Assembly (NCBI GenBank): GCA_963826055.1
Contig: CAWGVO010000009.1
Coordinates: forward strand, 310,001-374,000
DNA length: 64,000 nt
Reading direction: 5' to 3'
From: JBBDMC01 sp963826055
Lineage (GTDB): Bacteria > Pseudomonadota > Alphaproteobacteria > Rhizobiales > Kaistiaceae
Shown here piece by piece: positions 26,458-36,008 of the stretch. Both the position numbers and the translations under genes were made by a program. Below the pieces are notes generated by a model that made no database searches, was not told the origin of the DNA, and saw only the letters and a list, made by a program, of their open reading frames with translations. Each line of letters starts with the position of its first letter. Positions within the stretch are counted from its first letter, which is position 1.

Positions 26458-27516
26458 CTACTTCCACACGGCGTCGAAGATTCTCAGCAAGTTGCGGCCA
26501 AGTATGCCGCTCACGTCTTCGTCGGAATAGCCGCGCGACGTCAGGGCGTCCACAAGCGCACCGACCTGGGCATAGGTGTTGAAATCCGCGAGGGCCCGCA
26601 TCGGCGAGCGCACGTTTGCCGTGACGTAGTTGCCGTAGTCCGGGCTGACGTATTTGTACTCGGGCTCGCCCCACGGGTCGTGCGGGTGATCAGGGTAGGT
26701 GCCGAGGCTCATGTCCGTACCGATGCCGATGGTGCGGGTCGTGCCGGTCATCTGCGCAACGTAGTCCACGTGCTCGACAAAATCGGCGAGCGTCGGCCAG
26801 GATTTGGAGCCCGGCTTGAGGCAAAAGGGACCGAAGGGAGCCAGTCCGATAAGTCCGCCGCGGCCAGTGCATGCCCTGATCTGCTCGTCCGTTATGTTGC
26901 GCGGCGTATCGACGATGGCCTTGACGTTGGAGTGGCTGAAGACGACGGGATCGGCGCTTTGGTCGATCATCTCCAGGCTCGAACGGTGGCCGAGGTGAGA
27001 GGCGTCGAGCAACAAGCCGAGACGGTTGGCCTCTTTGACGAAGAGTCTGCCGAAGCCGGTCAAGCCGGTATCCTCGAGTTCGAGGCAACCGTTGCAGATG
27101 AGGTTCGCCCGGTTGTAGGCCGGAAGCATCATGCGCAGACCGAGGCGGACCATCGCTTCGAGGCGGTGAATCTTGCCGCCGACCCATTCGCCGCCCTGCG
27201 CGTGGATAATGAGCGCCGCCTGGTGACGTTCCTTCGCCTGGCGAATGTCGTCGCCTGTGAGGGCCAATCGAATGTTGTCGTTGCGGCGGGCAACCAGATG
27301 CCAGAACATGCACCCTTCGACCGCGTCCTCGAAATCGTCGTGAACTCGCCACGCCGTTACCGCGTAAGCTGTGGCGCCATGCCGGTGGGCGTTGGCATAG
27401 TCCGCATCCGGCCATGCCTGCATGCACCCGTCGATGAAGAGGTACGGGCTCTCTTCGGTCAGGAACGGATGGAAGCCCTTGTTGGGACGAAGATCGGCTT
27501 TGTTCACGGCGATCAC
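26458..27516 (-). CDS. Peptidase M19 (membrane dipeptidase)-like protein with incomplete metal site
   Basis: A 352-residue TIM-barrel protein of the renal/membrane dipeptidase family. The second-metal ligands and substrate Arg are kept: DASHLG, FSHSN, RNITDEQI and GIGTDM. The first-metal HxD pair, normally DGHxD, reads IDGCMQAW (27412-27435), and the bridging Glu of the EGG-type motif appears as HAQGGEW. One metal site should therefore be missing or altered. The start is a GTG at 27516, with the divergent amidohydrolase beyond. A peptide-importer operon follows that gene, so a role on dipeptides or related amides is reasonable. Confidence 0.83.
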   Translation of the reverse strand: MIAVNKADLRPNKGFHPFLTEESPYLFIDGCMQAWPDADYANAHRHGATAYAVTAWRVHDDFEDAVEGCMFWHLVARRNDNIRLALTGDDIRQAKERHQAALIIHAQGGEWVGGKIHRLEAMVRLGLRMMLPAYNRANLICNGCLELEDTGLTGFGRLFVKEANRLGLLLDASHLGHRSSLEMIDQSADPVVFSHSNVKAIVDTPRNITDEQIRACTGRGGLIGLAPFGPFCLKPGSKSWPTLADFVEHVDYVAQMTGTTRTIGIGTDMSLGTYPDHPHDPWGEPEYKYVSPDYGNYVTANVRSPMRALADFNTYAQVGALVDALTSRGYSDEDVSGILGRNLLRIFDAVWK

Positions 27517-27709
27517 CCAGATTACGGAAAGGAGCGTAGAAACGTCAACTTCATCGTTGATTCGGGCTCAGACGACCGAAAATGCGATTGCATTCGTAAT
27601 GCTACTATGCGACCGTTTCCCGGTCCAGAGCCGATGCCAAGCTGCGATTGAGAACTTTCGATGAAAGTCGGCGCGACGCTGAAAGGAATGCCGGCGGGAG
27701 CTTTTCCTT
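27517..27709. promoter_or_regulatory. Divergent promoter region between dipeptidase and amidohydrolase operon
   Basis: About 190 bases between two divergent starts. It contains two short dyads, gcatt-cgt-aatgc and ctttc-gat-gaaag, of the size seen in Lrp-type sites. No -35/-10 pair stands out. The proposal that the nearby Lrp/AsnC protein acts here is inference from position. Confidence 0.35.
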
Positions 27710-29032
27710 GTGGATGATTTTGCCTCTTTATACGCAGCGCTGAGCGGGCGCCTCTTCGTCTGCGAGCCGGGTGCAAGCGTCCTGGTTCGAAACGGGCTGC
27801 TGATCGACGGGCTGGGCAACCCCGTCCGACCCGGCACGTCGGTCGTCGTCAAGGACGGCCGCATCGCGCAGGTAACGCCGGACGAACACCTGCGGCCTGA
27901 AGAATGGGCTGACGCCACGACGATCGACGCGGCCGGCGGAACGATCATGCCGGGCCTGGTCGACGCGCATTTCCATTGTACGGGGCGGCCGCCGGAGGTG
28001 GCGCGGCGGGAGCTCGAACCCAACGAGGACATCCGCGCGCTGCGCGCCGCGCGCGACCTCCTGATTCTGCTCAACAACGGTATCACGGCGGTCAAGAGCA
28101 TGGGGCATGGCCGCCCCGACGTGGTTGTCGCGCTCAAGAAGGCGATGGCCGAAGGCTTCCTGGTCGGCCCGACCATTCGTCACAGCGGTTGGGCGTTCTC
28201 CCAGACGGGCGGTCACGGCAACAATCCGGCCTGGCCGCTGGCATTGGTCGAAGAGCGCCTGCCGCGCAGCGCTTTCGCGGACGGAGTGGACGGGATCCGT
28301 GTCGCTGTGCGCCGCAACTTCGGCGAAGGCGCCGATTTCATCAAGCTGTACGCGACCCAGGGGCTCAACACGAGCCCGCCCTCCCGGATGAACATTCCCA
28401 ATTACACGGTCGAGGAACTGCATGTGTTCGCCGAGGAAGCGCGACGGCACCGCACCCTCGCGTCGGCCCATGCCACCGGCACCGAAGGGTGCCTCAACGC
28501 CGTTCTGGCGGGCATCCATACGATCGAACATGGACCGGACGGCGTCGACGAGAACACCGATCAACTGCTGGACGCGATGCTGGAACAGGGCACATTGTTC
28601 GTGCCGACGCTGGCCTTTGCCAGCAAGGTCCAGCACCGCCCCAATTTCTCGCCCGAGGCGAAAAAGTTCGCCGCGGCCCGATACGACGGCAAGAGACAGT
28701 TCGTCCGCGCCGCCATCGCCCGCGGCATCCCTGTCGCCGCCGGCACCGACTACTCGACGCGGCCGTTGGCGGGCAAGAATGCGGAGGAGCTGGTGGCGCT
28801 CCATGCCGATGCCGGCCTGACGCCGCTGGAAGCGATCAAGGCCGGAACCTCCATGTCCGCCAAGGCCATGGGTGTCTCCGACCTTCTCGGCAGTGTCACC
28901 GTCGGCCTCGCTGCCGACCTGATCGTTGTGGCGGGATCACCCGCCGACGACCCGAAAGTCCTGTTGGACCAGAACAATATCAAACACGTGCTCAAGTCTC
29001 GGCAGACTTGGGAAGCCCCTGATCCCCTTTAG
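27710..29032 (+). CDS. Amidohydrolase family protein (imidazolonepropionase/prolidase-like)
   Basis: A 440-residue binuclear metal hydrolase. The small beta-sandwich (VLVRNGLLIDGLGNPV; ends KHVLKSRQTWE) flanks a TIM barrel with all ligands in place: HxH in DAHFHC, bridging Lys in FIKLYAT, His in SAHATG, His in IEHGP and Asp in AGTDYS. The start is GTG 27710. It hydrolyses a cyclic or linear amide or an acyl-dipeptide. It is 18 bases ahead of the peptide-type ABC importer, which suggests that it processes the imported compound. Confidence 0.87.
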   Translation: MDDFASLYAALSGRLFVCEPGASVLVRNGLLIDGLGNPVRPGTSVVVKDGRIAQVTPDEHLRPEEWADATTIDAAGGTIMPGLVDAHFHCTGRPPEVARRELEPNEDIRALRAARDLLILLNNGITAVKSMGHGRPDVVVALKKAMAEGFLVGPTIRHSGWAFSQTGGHGNNPAWPLALVEERLPRSAFADGVDGIRVAVRRNFGEGADFIKLYATQGLNTSPPSRMNIPNYTVEELHVFAEEARRHRTLASAHATGTEGCLNAVLAGIHTIEHGPDGVDENTDQLLDAMLEQGTLFVPTLAFASKVQHRPNFSPEAKKFAAARYDGKRQFVRAAIARGIPVAAGTDYSTRPLAGKNAEELVALHADAGLTPLEAIKAGTSMSAKAMGVSDLLGSVTVGLAADLIVVAGSPADDPKVLLDQNNIKHVLKSRQTWEAPDPL

Positions 29033-29050
29033 AATGACGGGAGCCTCGAG

Positions 29051-30692
29051 ATGACCAAACATCGACAGAACGCCAAGCCTTTGACAATTTCGCGCCGCAG
29101 CGTCCTTAGCGGAGGCGCGGCAGCGCTTCTGGTCGGTCCGTCGATCGGGGGGGCGCTGGCGCAAGAGTTCGGGCAAACGCGTCCCGGAGCTCCTGCTGAT
29201 TGGCTGGACGCCGAGTTCCGACCCGATCCGCTTCGAAATCGGCGAGCTCTTCGTCCGCGACATGAAGCAGTATCTCGGCGTCGACATTCGCCATTTGCCG
29301 CTGGAGTCGCCGGCCAAGCCGCCCTACTACCGGTCGGACACGGACTACGCGTTCTCCTTCACGATCACCGGCCTGGCGGCGCGCCCGTGGCGCGTCGACC
29401 CTGATGAGGTCCTCAGCCCGTTGCACTCGGGCGACAACGATTGGGCCTACGCCAATCCCGAATTCGACAAGTTGGTCGAGGCGCAGCGCTCCGAATTCGA
29501 TGCTGCCCGCCGACGCGACCTCGTGTTCGAGGCGCAGAAGGTCCTCTACGACGATGTCGGCGTCCTGAACCTCTACAGCATCCGTGTCATCGGGCTGCAC
29601 AACAAGGAACGGTTCAGCGATTTTGTGCCCATGTACGGAACCGGCGCCTTCAACTTCTGGAACGCGCTCGAAATGAAGCCATTGACGGGCGACCGCGATT
29701 TGCGCGTCGCCAACGTCGGCGAGCCCGGATCGCTCAACGTTGTGAGTTCAAGCCTGGGCGAGCTGGAGATCCTCCAGCAGGTCTTCGACACCATCGTGCG
29801 TATTCGCCCGAACGGCGAGACCGTGTCGTGGATGGCGACGAAAATCGAGAACCCGACACCGAGTTCGTTCCGGATCACGCTGCGCGACGATCTGTCCTTC
29901 CACGACGGCGTGCCGCTCACCGCCGCCGATATCGCTTTCACCTTCGACTACTACAAGAAGAACGGCCAGCCGCGCCTCAATCCCTACCTGAAGAGCATCC
30001 TCAAGGTCGAGGCCGAGTCCGACCATGTGGTGCGCTTCGACCTCGACAGCCCGTCGGCAAGCTTCCTGACGGTCATCCTGGGGCAGAGCTTCATACTGCC
30101 GAAGCATATCTGGGAGAAGGTCACTGACCCGCAAACGCGGGGGGTGATCGAAAATCCCGAACTGATGATCGGCAGCGGTCCCTTCGTTTACGACTCGTGG
30201 CGTCGCGGCGAAGACATCTATGTGAAGGCGTACGACAAGTATTTCCAACAGCCGCACGTCTCCGGCATCCGGCACATAGCCTACGCCAACAACGACGCGG
30301 CCTTCGTGGCGATGCGCACCGCGGCGGCCGACATCACCGGCCGGCCGGTGTTGCCCGATCAGGCGAAGGAGGCCGAAGGCTTCCCGTTCCTCGAGATATC
30401 CCGACCCGACGACATCAGCGCGCGCTACGTGGCGTTCAACCATCGGCGCGCCCCGATGAACGACGTGGCTTTCCGCAGGGCCGTCGCTCATATCTACCGG
30501 TACGAGTACATCGTCGACACCCTTCTTGCCGGCGAGGGATCGATGTGGAACGTTTCCCTAATCACCCCCGGTAACAGCTACTATGCCAACACGAACCTGC
30601 CGCAGTTCACATTCGATCCCGACATGGCCAAGAAGATACTGGCGGACGCGGGCTACAAGTGGGACGCGGACGGGCAGTTGCTCTTCCCCTAA
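29051..30692 (+). pseudogene. ABC importer substrate-binding protein (SBP_bac_5), permuted domain order and one frameshift
   Basis: A Tat-type signal (SRRSVLSGGAAALL, ending GALAQ) opens the gene. One base out of frame, fixed by removing a G from GGG at 29171-29173, the chain continues GKRVPELLLIGWTPSSDP. This part (about 165 residues: ARPWRVDPDEVLSPLHSG, WAYANPEFDKLVEAQ, LYSIRVIGLHNKERFSDF) is the usual C-terminal lobe of dipeptide-binding proteins. It is followed without a stop by the usual N-terminal and central parts (DLRVANVGEPGSLN, LSFHDGVPLTAADIAF, GSGPFVYDSWRRGEDI, VAFNHRRAPMNDVAFRRA). The chain ends at AGYKWDADGQLLFP, where the C-lobe would normally continue. Total length is near normal (about 545). 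It serves the permeases that follow. Confidence 0.8.
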
Positions 30693-30714
30693 TCCGGGAG
30701 CGATGCTGGCGTAT

Positions 30715-30746
30715 CCGCCGGCCCGCCCGACACACTGGGCCGGCGG
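30715..30746 (+). terminator. 10-bp stem-loop downstream of the binding-protein gene
   Basis: The arms ccgccggccc (30715-30724) and gggccggcgg (30737-30746) pair perfectly around 12 bases. It begins 22 bases after the binding-protein stop and 50 bases before the permease TTG. No T-run follows. It is likely to stabilise the upstream message or lower read-through into the permease genes. Confidence 0.6.
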
Positions 30747-30795
30747 CTCGCGAAACCGGAGTTGGGCGACGGGGCAATTTGCGGGGTAGGTCGAG

Positions 30796-31764
30796 TTGCT
30801 GCGTTACCTGGGACGGCGCTTGTTCGAGATTCTCATTACGACTTGGATCGTCGTAACAGTCTTGTTCGTCGTATTCCGCCTGATGCCGGGCGATCCGGCG
30901 GCGTTCCTGGTGGACCCTGAACTTCCTGAGCAGGCTCGTCAGATGATGCGTGACAGCCTCGGCCTCGACCGGCCGGTGCTGATTCAGTACGTCGACTATG
31001 TCGGGGACATCGTCAGGGGCAACCTCGGCCGGTCTTTCTGGTACCGCACGCCGGTCATCACCATCATCGGGGAGAAGATCACCGCGACGCTGATTCTGGC
31101 GATGGCCTCGTTCATCATCTCCTATGGCATCGGCATACTCGGCGGCATGGCGTGGGCCGCGACGCGACAATCACGTTTCGAGGCGATTACGAACGCCATC
31201 GTACTGTTCGTCCGCAGCGTTCCGACGTTCTGGTTCGGAATACTGGCGCTGACGTTCTTTTCGGTTCAGCTCGGCTGGTTTCCGGCTTCCGGCTTCCGCA
31301 CGCCCGGGCACGCCTCGGGCAACTTCTTCGAGCTGTATTTTTCCTGGGACGCGCTCCGCCACCTGGTGTTGCCGGCGACGGTGCTCGGCATCAGTCACAT
31401 GGTGGTGCCGATGCTCATGGTTCGGGACTCCATCGTCGAACTGGAAGGGGAACCGTTCATGGAGCTCATTCGGGCCAAGGGCGTATCCCGCTGGCGGGAG
31501 CTGCGACACGCGACGCGAAATGCGCTGATCCCCGTGGCTACGACCGCCGCCGTCTTTCTCGGAACCGCGATCGGAGGACAGGTGCTTGTCGAGACGGTCT
31601 TCTCCTTCCCCGGCCTCGGGCGGGAAATCGTCTCATCGGTCGCACGACAGGACTACGCGATGGCGCAGAGCTCGTTCCTGCTGCTTTCCCTCACGGTGAT
31701 TATTTTCAACATGCTGGCCGACCTGCTCTACGGCATTCTGGATCCACGTATTCGAGGCGAATGA
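30796..31764 (+). CDS. ABC transporter permease, DppB/OppB family
   Basis: A 322-residue inner-membrane permease of a peptide/nickel-type importer. It shows the family start (LRYLGRRLFEILITTWIVV), the motif RLMPGDPAAF, the periplasmic LGLDRPVLIQY and the C-terminal EAA loop (FMELIRAKGVSRWRELRHATRNALIP). The frame ends LLYGILDPRIRGE. TTG 30796 is the start, placed from the family's usual N-terminus. It overlaps the next permease by ATGA. Confidence 0.93.
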   Translation: MLRYLGRRLFEILITTWIVVTVLFVVFRLMPGDPAAFLVDPELPEQARQMMRDSLGLDRPVLIQYVDYVGDIVRGNLGRSFWYRTPVITIIGEKITATLILAMASFIISYGIGILGGMAWAATRQSRFEAITNAIVLFVRSVPTFWFGILALTFFSVQLGWFPASGFRTPGHASGNFFELYFSWDALRHLVLPATVLGISHMVVPMLMVRDSIVELEGEPFMELIRAKGVSRWRELRHATRNALIPVATTAAVFLGTAIGGQVLVETVFSFPGLGREIVSSVARQDYAMAQSSFLLLSLTVIIFNMLADLLYGILDPRIRGE

Positions 31765-32696
31765 CGTTGGCACCCGACCGCAGCGCCGTTGCCGCGGTGC
31801 AATCGCCTCTGGAGCGGCTTTTCCGCGGCGCGCTCAAGACCCTCCGCCACGAATGGCAAAGGCTCCGGCGCGATCGTCTGGCGCCGATCGGCGGCGTGCT
31901 CCTCGTCATCTTTCTGCTGCTCGCGGTGTTCGGCCCGATGATCGCGCCGTACGACCCGCGCGCCATCCAGGTGAACGACGTGGGCATCGCCAGGCGCCTG
32001 GAGCCGCCCACCGCCGCCCATTGGCTTGGCACCGAGGCCACCGGACGCGACGTCCTTTCGCAACTCCTTTACGGGACCCGGGTCGCGGCGCTCGTTGGCT
32101 TCATTGCCGCGCTGCTGGTCGTGGTCATCGGCACGGCAGTCGGAATCGTGGCAGGGTATTTCGGCGGCTGGGTCGATGCCGTTCTGATGCGGCTGACCGA
32201 TGCCGCCTTCGTTCTGCCGACGATCCCGTTCGTCGTTGTCATCGCGGCGGTCACGCGGCCTTCGATGACTAGCGTCGTGCTGGCGATCTCGATGTTGTTC
32301 TGGCGCAGTTCGGCGCGGGTCATCCGCGCTCAGGTGCTGGCCCTGCGCAGCCGTTCATTCATCAAGGCCGCCAGAGCCGCCGGTACCAGTGACCTCAAGA
32401 TCCTCATTCGGCACATCCTGCCAAGCGTCCTTCCGATAGCGACATTCTACGGCGCGGTGGGGGTAGAGGCCGCGGTCGCGACCGAGGCCAGTCTCGCCTT
32501 TCTGGGGTTCGGCGATCCAAAGGTGATCAGCTGGGGCCGGATGCTGCAGGCCGCCTTCGAGGCGGGGGCGGCCCGGACCGCTTGGTGGTGGGTGGTACCG
32601 CCGGGACTGGCCATAACCTTGCTGATCTGGTCGGTGTATCTACTGAGGCGCGGCTACGAGGACCTCGTCAATCCACGCCTGAGGAGGCGGGCGTGA
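31761..32696 (+). CDS. ABC transporter permease, DppC/OppC family
   Basis: The 311-residue partner permease. The N-terminal cytoplasmic stretch and helix 1 lead to the family motif APYDPRAIQV and AAHWLGTEATGRDVLSQLLYG. The EAA loop reads FIKAARAAGTSDLKILIRHILP, and the end LVNPRLRRRA is typical. The ATG at 31761 lies inside the stop of the previous gene, so the frame's large upstream extension is not coding. Its stop overlaps the ATPase start. Confidence 0.93.
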   Translation: MTLAPDRSAVAAVQSPLERLFRGALKTLRHEWQRLRRDRLAPIGGVLLVIFLLLAVFGPMIAPYDPRAIQVNDVGIARRLEPPTAAHWLGTEATGRDVLSQLLYGTRVAALVGFIAALLVVVIGTAVGIVAGYFGGWVDAVLMRLTDAAFVLPTIPFVVVIAAVTRPSMTSVVLAISMLFWRSSARVIRAQVLALRSRSFIKAARAAGTSDLKILIRHILPSVLPIATFYGAVGVEAAVATEASLAFLGFGDPKVISWGRMLQAAFEAGAARTAWWWVVPPGLAITLLIWSVYLLRRGYEDLVNPRLRRRA

Positions 32697-33760
32697 TGTC
32701 CGCTTCCGAGCTCACGGACGATACCGCGGCCCTCACCCTGCGCGGCGTCAGCGTTCACTACCAGACGCAGAGCGGCGTGGCGCTTGCCGCCGACGACGTG
32801 ACGTTTGAAGTGCAACCTGGACGGGTGGTGGGGCTCGTCGGCGAGTCGGGGTCGGGCAAGAGCACGATCGTCAAGGCGATCCTGCGCCTGCTCCCGGGCA
32901 ACGGACAGATCGTCAGCGGTGCGATCCTGCTTGGCTCCACCGATCTGGTGCCCCTCGGCGAAGCGGCATTCCGCCGCCACCGCTGGGTAGCGCTCTCCTA
33001 CATTCCCCAAAACGCGCTCAGCGCCCTCAATCCGGTGGTCAGGGTCGGCGTGCAGGTGGCCGAGCCATTGCGGTTGCACGCCGGATATTCACGCCGCGAC
33101 GCTGATACACGGGTTGCCGAGGCGTTGAAGGCCGTTCACCTCGATCCTTCCGTCGCGCGCGCTTTTCCGCACCAGCTTTCGGGGGGAATGCGTCAACGCG
33201 TCTTGATCGCGTTGGCGCTCGTCCTCGAGCCGGCGGTGCTGGTAATCGATGAGCCAACCACGGCGCTCGATGTCATATCTCAACAGGAAGTGCTGAGGGA
33301 ATTTCGGCGTGTGCGCACGACCAGCCGCTCGGGCTTGCTGTACGTGAGCCACGACCTCGGCGTGGTGCGGGAGCTTTGCGACGATGTTCTGGTGATGTAC
33401 GCCGGCCGCATCATCGAGCGGGGGCCGGTACAAGGCGTCTTCGGTGCGCCGCTCCATCCCTTCACGATGGGGCTGTTGTACGCCGTCCCGCGCCGCGGAA
33501 CTGGAGCGCAACTGGTTTCGATCCCGGGGGCGCCTCCCGATCTCCGCAGCCCTATTGTCGGATGTCCGTTCGCGACACGTTGTCCCTTCGCCGTCGATCG
33601 CTGCCGATCCGAAACGCCGGTCCCAACCGAAGTTGGCGCCGACGCAGGTCACACAGCCGCATGCCACCGTGCCGATGAAGCGGTGGCATTGCGCCAGCGG
33701 GCCGCTCGTTCCGCCACTTGGGAGGACGATCACGGAATCTCGGCGTCGGGCTTGCAATGA
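32696..33760 (+). CDS. ABC transporter ATPase, DppD/OppD family
   Basis: A 354-residue ATPase. Walker A is GESGSGKST, the signature is LSGGMRQRV, Walker B is LVIDEPTTALD, and the switch His is in YVSHDLG. The C-terminal oligopeptide/dipeptide extension has cysteines (GCPFATRCPFAVDRC) of the kind that hold an iron-sulfur cluster in some members. ATG 32696 overlaps the permease stop; a GAGGAGG site lies 10 bases upstream, and GTG 32693 is a possible start. It pairs with the next ATPase. Confidence 0.93.
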   Translation: MSASELTDDTAALTLRGVSVHYQTQSGVALAADDVTFEVQPGRVVGLVGESGSGKSTIVKAILRLLPGNGQIVSGAILLGSTDLVPLGEAAFRRHRWVALSYIPQNALSALNPVVRVGVQVAEPLRLHAGYSRRDADTRVAEALKAVHLDPSVARAFPHQLSGGMRQRVLIALALVLEPAVLVIDEPTTALDVISQQEVLREFRRVRTTSRSGLLYVSHDLGVVRELCDDVLVMYAGRIIERGPVQGVFGAPLHPFTMGLLYAVPRRGTGAQLVSIPGAPPDLRSPIVGCPFATRCPFAVDRCRSETPVPTEVGADAGHTAACHRADEAVALRQRAARSATWEDDHGISASGLQ

Positions 33761-34740
33761 CCGACGCGATAGTTGCAACGGTACGCAACCTATATAAGCA
33801 ATACCGACCCCGATCGCGAGGAGGGCCGCCGATCCGGGCCGTGAACACCGTCGATCTCGAACTGCGCCGCGGCGAGGTGTTCGGCCTTCTGGGCGAAAGC
33901 GGATCGGGAAAGAGCACTCTGGCCGAGCTCATGTCCGGTCTGCAATGGCCGACATCGGGCGACATTGTAGTCCTGGGCGAGAAAGTGGAGGCGGCCATGC
34001 CTGCCGAGCGCAAGCGCGCTCTCAGACGGCAGGTGCAGGTCGTATTCCAAAATCCGTTTGAGAGCGTCAACCCGCGGCTGCGGGTTGCATCAATCGTCGC
34101 CGAGCCCATCGAGGCCACGCGCGCGCGTGCAGATGCGATAGCGACAAAAGTGCGCTGGGCGCTCGAGCAGGTTGGGCTGTCACCCGTCGAGGAGTACCTT
34201 CATCGCTTGCCCCACGAACTCTCGGGCGGTCAGCTACAGCGCGTCTGCATCGCCCGTGCCCTGACGGTTGATCCGGCCATCCTCGTGGCTGACGAACCTG
34301 TATCGATGCTCGACCTGTCGGTGCGCGCCGGGGTTCTTCGGCTTTTTGACCGGCTGAAACGCGAGCGCGACATGGCGGTGCTGCTGATCTCGCACGACGT
34401 CAGCACGCTGATGGCCGTGTCCGACCGGGTGGCGGTCATGTATCTCGGAGAACTGGTCGAGGAAGGTCCGACGGACGCACTTCTGCAGGATCCGCAGCAC
34501 CCCTACTTTCGTGCCTTGCTGACCGCGGTTCCGACTTTGACGGAGGAACCCCTTGCCGACAACGAGCGGGCCATCACCCTGACCTCATCGAAAACGGGCC
34601 TCGCGGCGGATGGGTGCCGTCTTGCACCTCGATGTCCGCTTGTCGAGGCGCGGTGTACCGCTGCACCTATGGCGCTGACCTCGATCACCGGGCGACCGGG
34701 TCACAATGTCCGCTGCTGTAAACCGGGTGCCATCTCGTAG
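33757..34740 (+). CDS. ABC transporter ATPase, DppF/OppF family
   Basis: A 327-residue second ATPase of the importer. Walker A is GESGSGKST, the signature is LSGGQLQRVC, Walker B is LVADEPVSMLD and the switch is LISHDVS. The C-terminal extension again carries a cysteine set (DGCRLAPRCPLVEARC). The ATG lies in an ATGA overlap with the preceding gene. It closes the set of one binding protein, two permeases and two ATPases. Confidence 0.93.
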   Translation: MTDAIVATVRNLYKQYRPRSRGGPPIRAVNTVDLELRRGEVFGLLGESGSGKSTLAELMSGLQWPTSGDIVVLGEKVEAAMPAERKRALRRQVQVVFQNPFESVNPRLRVASIVAEPIEATRARADAIATKVRWALEQVGLSPVEEYLHRLPHELSGGQLQRVCIARALTVDPAILVADEPVSMLDLSVRAGVLRLFDRLKRERDMAVLLISHDVSTLMAVSDRVAVMYLGELVEEGPTDALLQDPQHPYFRALLTAVPTLTEEPLADNERAITLTSSKTGLAADGCRLAPRCPLVEARCTAAPMALTSITGRPGHNVRCCKPGAIS

Positions 34741-34778
34741 GGCACCCCTCAACGCCACGGAAACCGGCGGAGGCCTGT

Positions 34779-35708
34779 GTGAGAAAGAATGGAACGCTCG
34801 TGACGTTCGCAGGAACGGGCGGCGGCATTGCTTCCGACAAGCGAAGCATCGAACGCGGAGGCCCGGCGGTGGTGGTGGAATTCGGTGACATCGCGCTGCT
34901 CTTCGACGCGGGTCGGAACGTTCTCTGGAACCTTCTTCGTTTCGACATTGATCCAGCCAACCTGGCGCGGATCCTGTTCACGCACCATCACAGCGATCAC
35001 ATCATCGGGCTGCCGGACCTGGTCCTTTCCACGTGGGTCGCCTCGTCGCGCAATCACTGGGAAGTCTCAGGCCCCGCGGGCACCCGGGACCTGTTCGACC
35101 GCTTGTTCGGTGAGAAGGGTGCGTTTCGGCCAGACATCGAAGCGCGCGCTTTCGGTTCGAGCAGCCGCCGCCTGTTTAAGGAAAGAATAGGCAAGCAACT
35201 GGAATTGCCGGCCTTCAATGTGCAGGAGATCGGAGCGGAAGGACGCGTCCATGAGGGGGAGGAGTGGCAGATCGACGCATCCTTTGCCCCTGACCACGTT
35301 CAGCCTGCACTGATATCGGTCGCTTACCGAGTGACGACGCCGTCTGGTACCGTGGTCATTTCGGGGGATACCGGTCCGAATGACGCAATGGCCGAATTTG
35401 CCCATGGCGCCGACCTTTTGATCCATGATTGCACGCTGCTGGAGCGCAAGGGTGTCTATCTGGAACAGCAGGTCCACACCGACGCGGCCAGCTTGGGACG
35501 GATAGCCGCACAAGCCGGCGTCAAGGCGGTCGTCGGCACCCACATCACAAGAGGGATCGATCGCGACGCGATCCTCGGACAATTTCCCGAACGCGTGGCG
35601 CACGCATTTGACGGCGACTTCCGTGTCGCGGCTGACGGCCTTCAGGTCGAGATGGAGCCGGGTGAGGTGCGTTTCCTGAGTCACCCGAACATGTCAGGTA
35701 TCAATTGA
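34779..35708 (+). CDS. Metallo-beta-lactamase-fold hydrolase (RNase Z/arylsulfatase-like)
   Basis: A 309-residue zinc hydrolase. The metal motif THHHSDHIIGLPD gives the HxHxDH set, a further Asp is in ISGDTGPND and a last His in VVGTHITRG. The N-terminal TFAGTGGG and the overall pattern resemble the RNase Z-like and arylsulfatase subgroup rather than beta-lactamases. GTG 34779 has CGGAGG five bases upstream. It is the last gene of the peptide-importer group and may hydrolyse a lactone, ester or amide brought in by it. Confidence 0.85.
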   Translation: MRKNGTLVTFAGTGGGIASDKRSIERGGPAVVVEFGDIALLFDAGRNVLWNLLRFDIDPANLARILFTHHHSDHIIGLPDLVLSTWVASSRNHWEVSGPAGTRDLFDRLFGEKGAFRPDIEARAFGSSSRRLFKERIGKQLELPAFNVQEIGAEGRVHEGEEWQIDASFAPDHVQPALISVAYRVTTPSGTVVISGDTGPNDAMAEFAHGADLLIHDCTLLERKGVYLEQQVHTDAASLGRIAAQAGVKAVVGTHITRGIDRDAILGQFPERVAHAFDGDFRVAADGLQVEMEPGEVRFLSHPNMSGIN

Positions 35709-36008
35709 ATCGCATGACACACCTTGTTCCCCGGATGCTGGCATCAAGCCGGTTCAGGTTGGCCGGTCATAACGTGGAAGCCGATATTGCGACAGCGCAG
35801 GCGGAGCCATCGCAGCAAGGCAACGGAGGTGTGCCGATATTTGTGTCGCCAGCCTACCGAATAGGCAAGATTGCCGCGCGGATGACCATCAACTACAAGC
35901 GCGAGACACTGGCGCACCCGGTGTCCGTCGGCTAGTCTTTTCCCGGCCATTTGCGATTTCAATGCACGTTGCCGACGCGACGCTTTCCAACGATATCAGG
36001 AGTATGAA
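35709..36008. other. Intergenic region before the TRAP operon
   Basis: About 300 bases with no convincing gene on either strand; short open frames here have no recognisable protein features. It separates the peptide-importer group from the TRAP operon, so it should contain that operon's promoter. An AGGAG ribosome site precedes the ATG at 36009. Confidence 0.5.

Noticed and set aside
27580..27640. Short dyads in the dipeptidase-amidohydrolase gap as defined Lrp operators
   Set aside because: Arms are only five bases and such dyads are common by chance; they are mentioned as weak elements only.
3085..29175. Programmed +1 frameshifting as the explanation of the CCC/GGG sites
   Set aside because: Only three of ten sites have such codons, there is no shared stimulatory element, and the affected families are not known to use frameshifting. 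A sequence error or decay is more likely; kept only as a side remark in the frameshift finding.
35705..35935. A 76-codon frame after the metallo-beta-lactamase-fold gene
   Set aside because: TTG start, no ribosome site, no recognisable motif; composition looks random.
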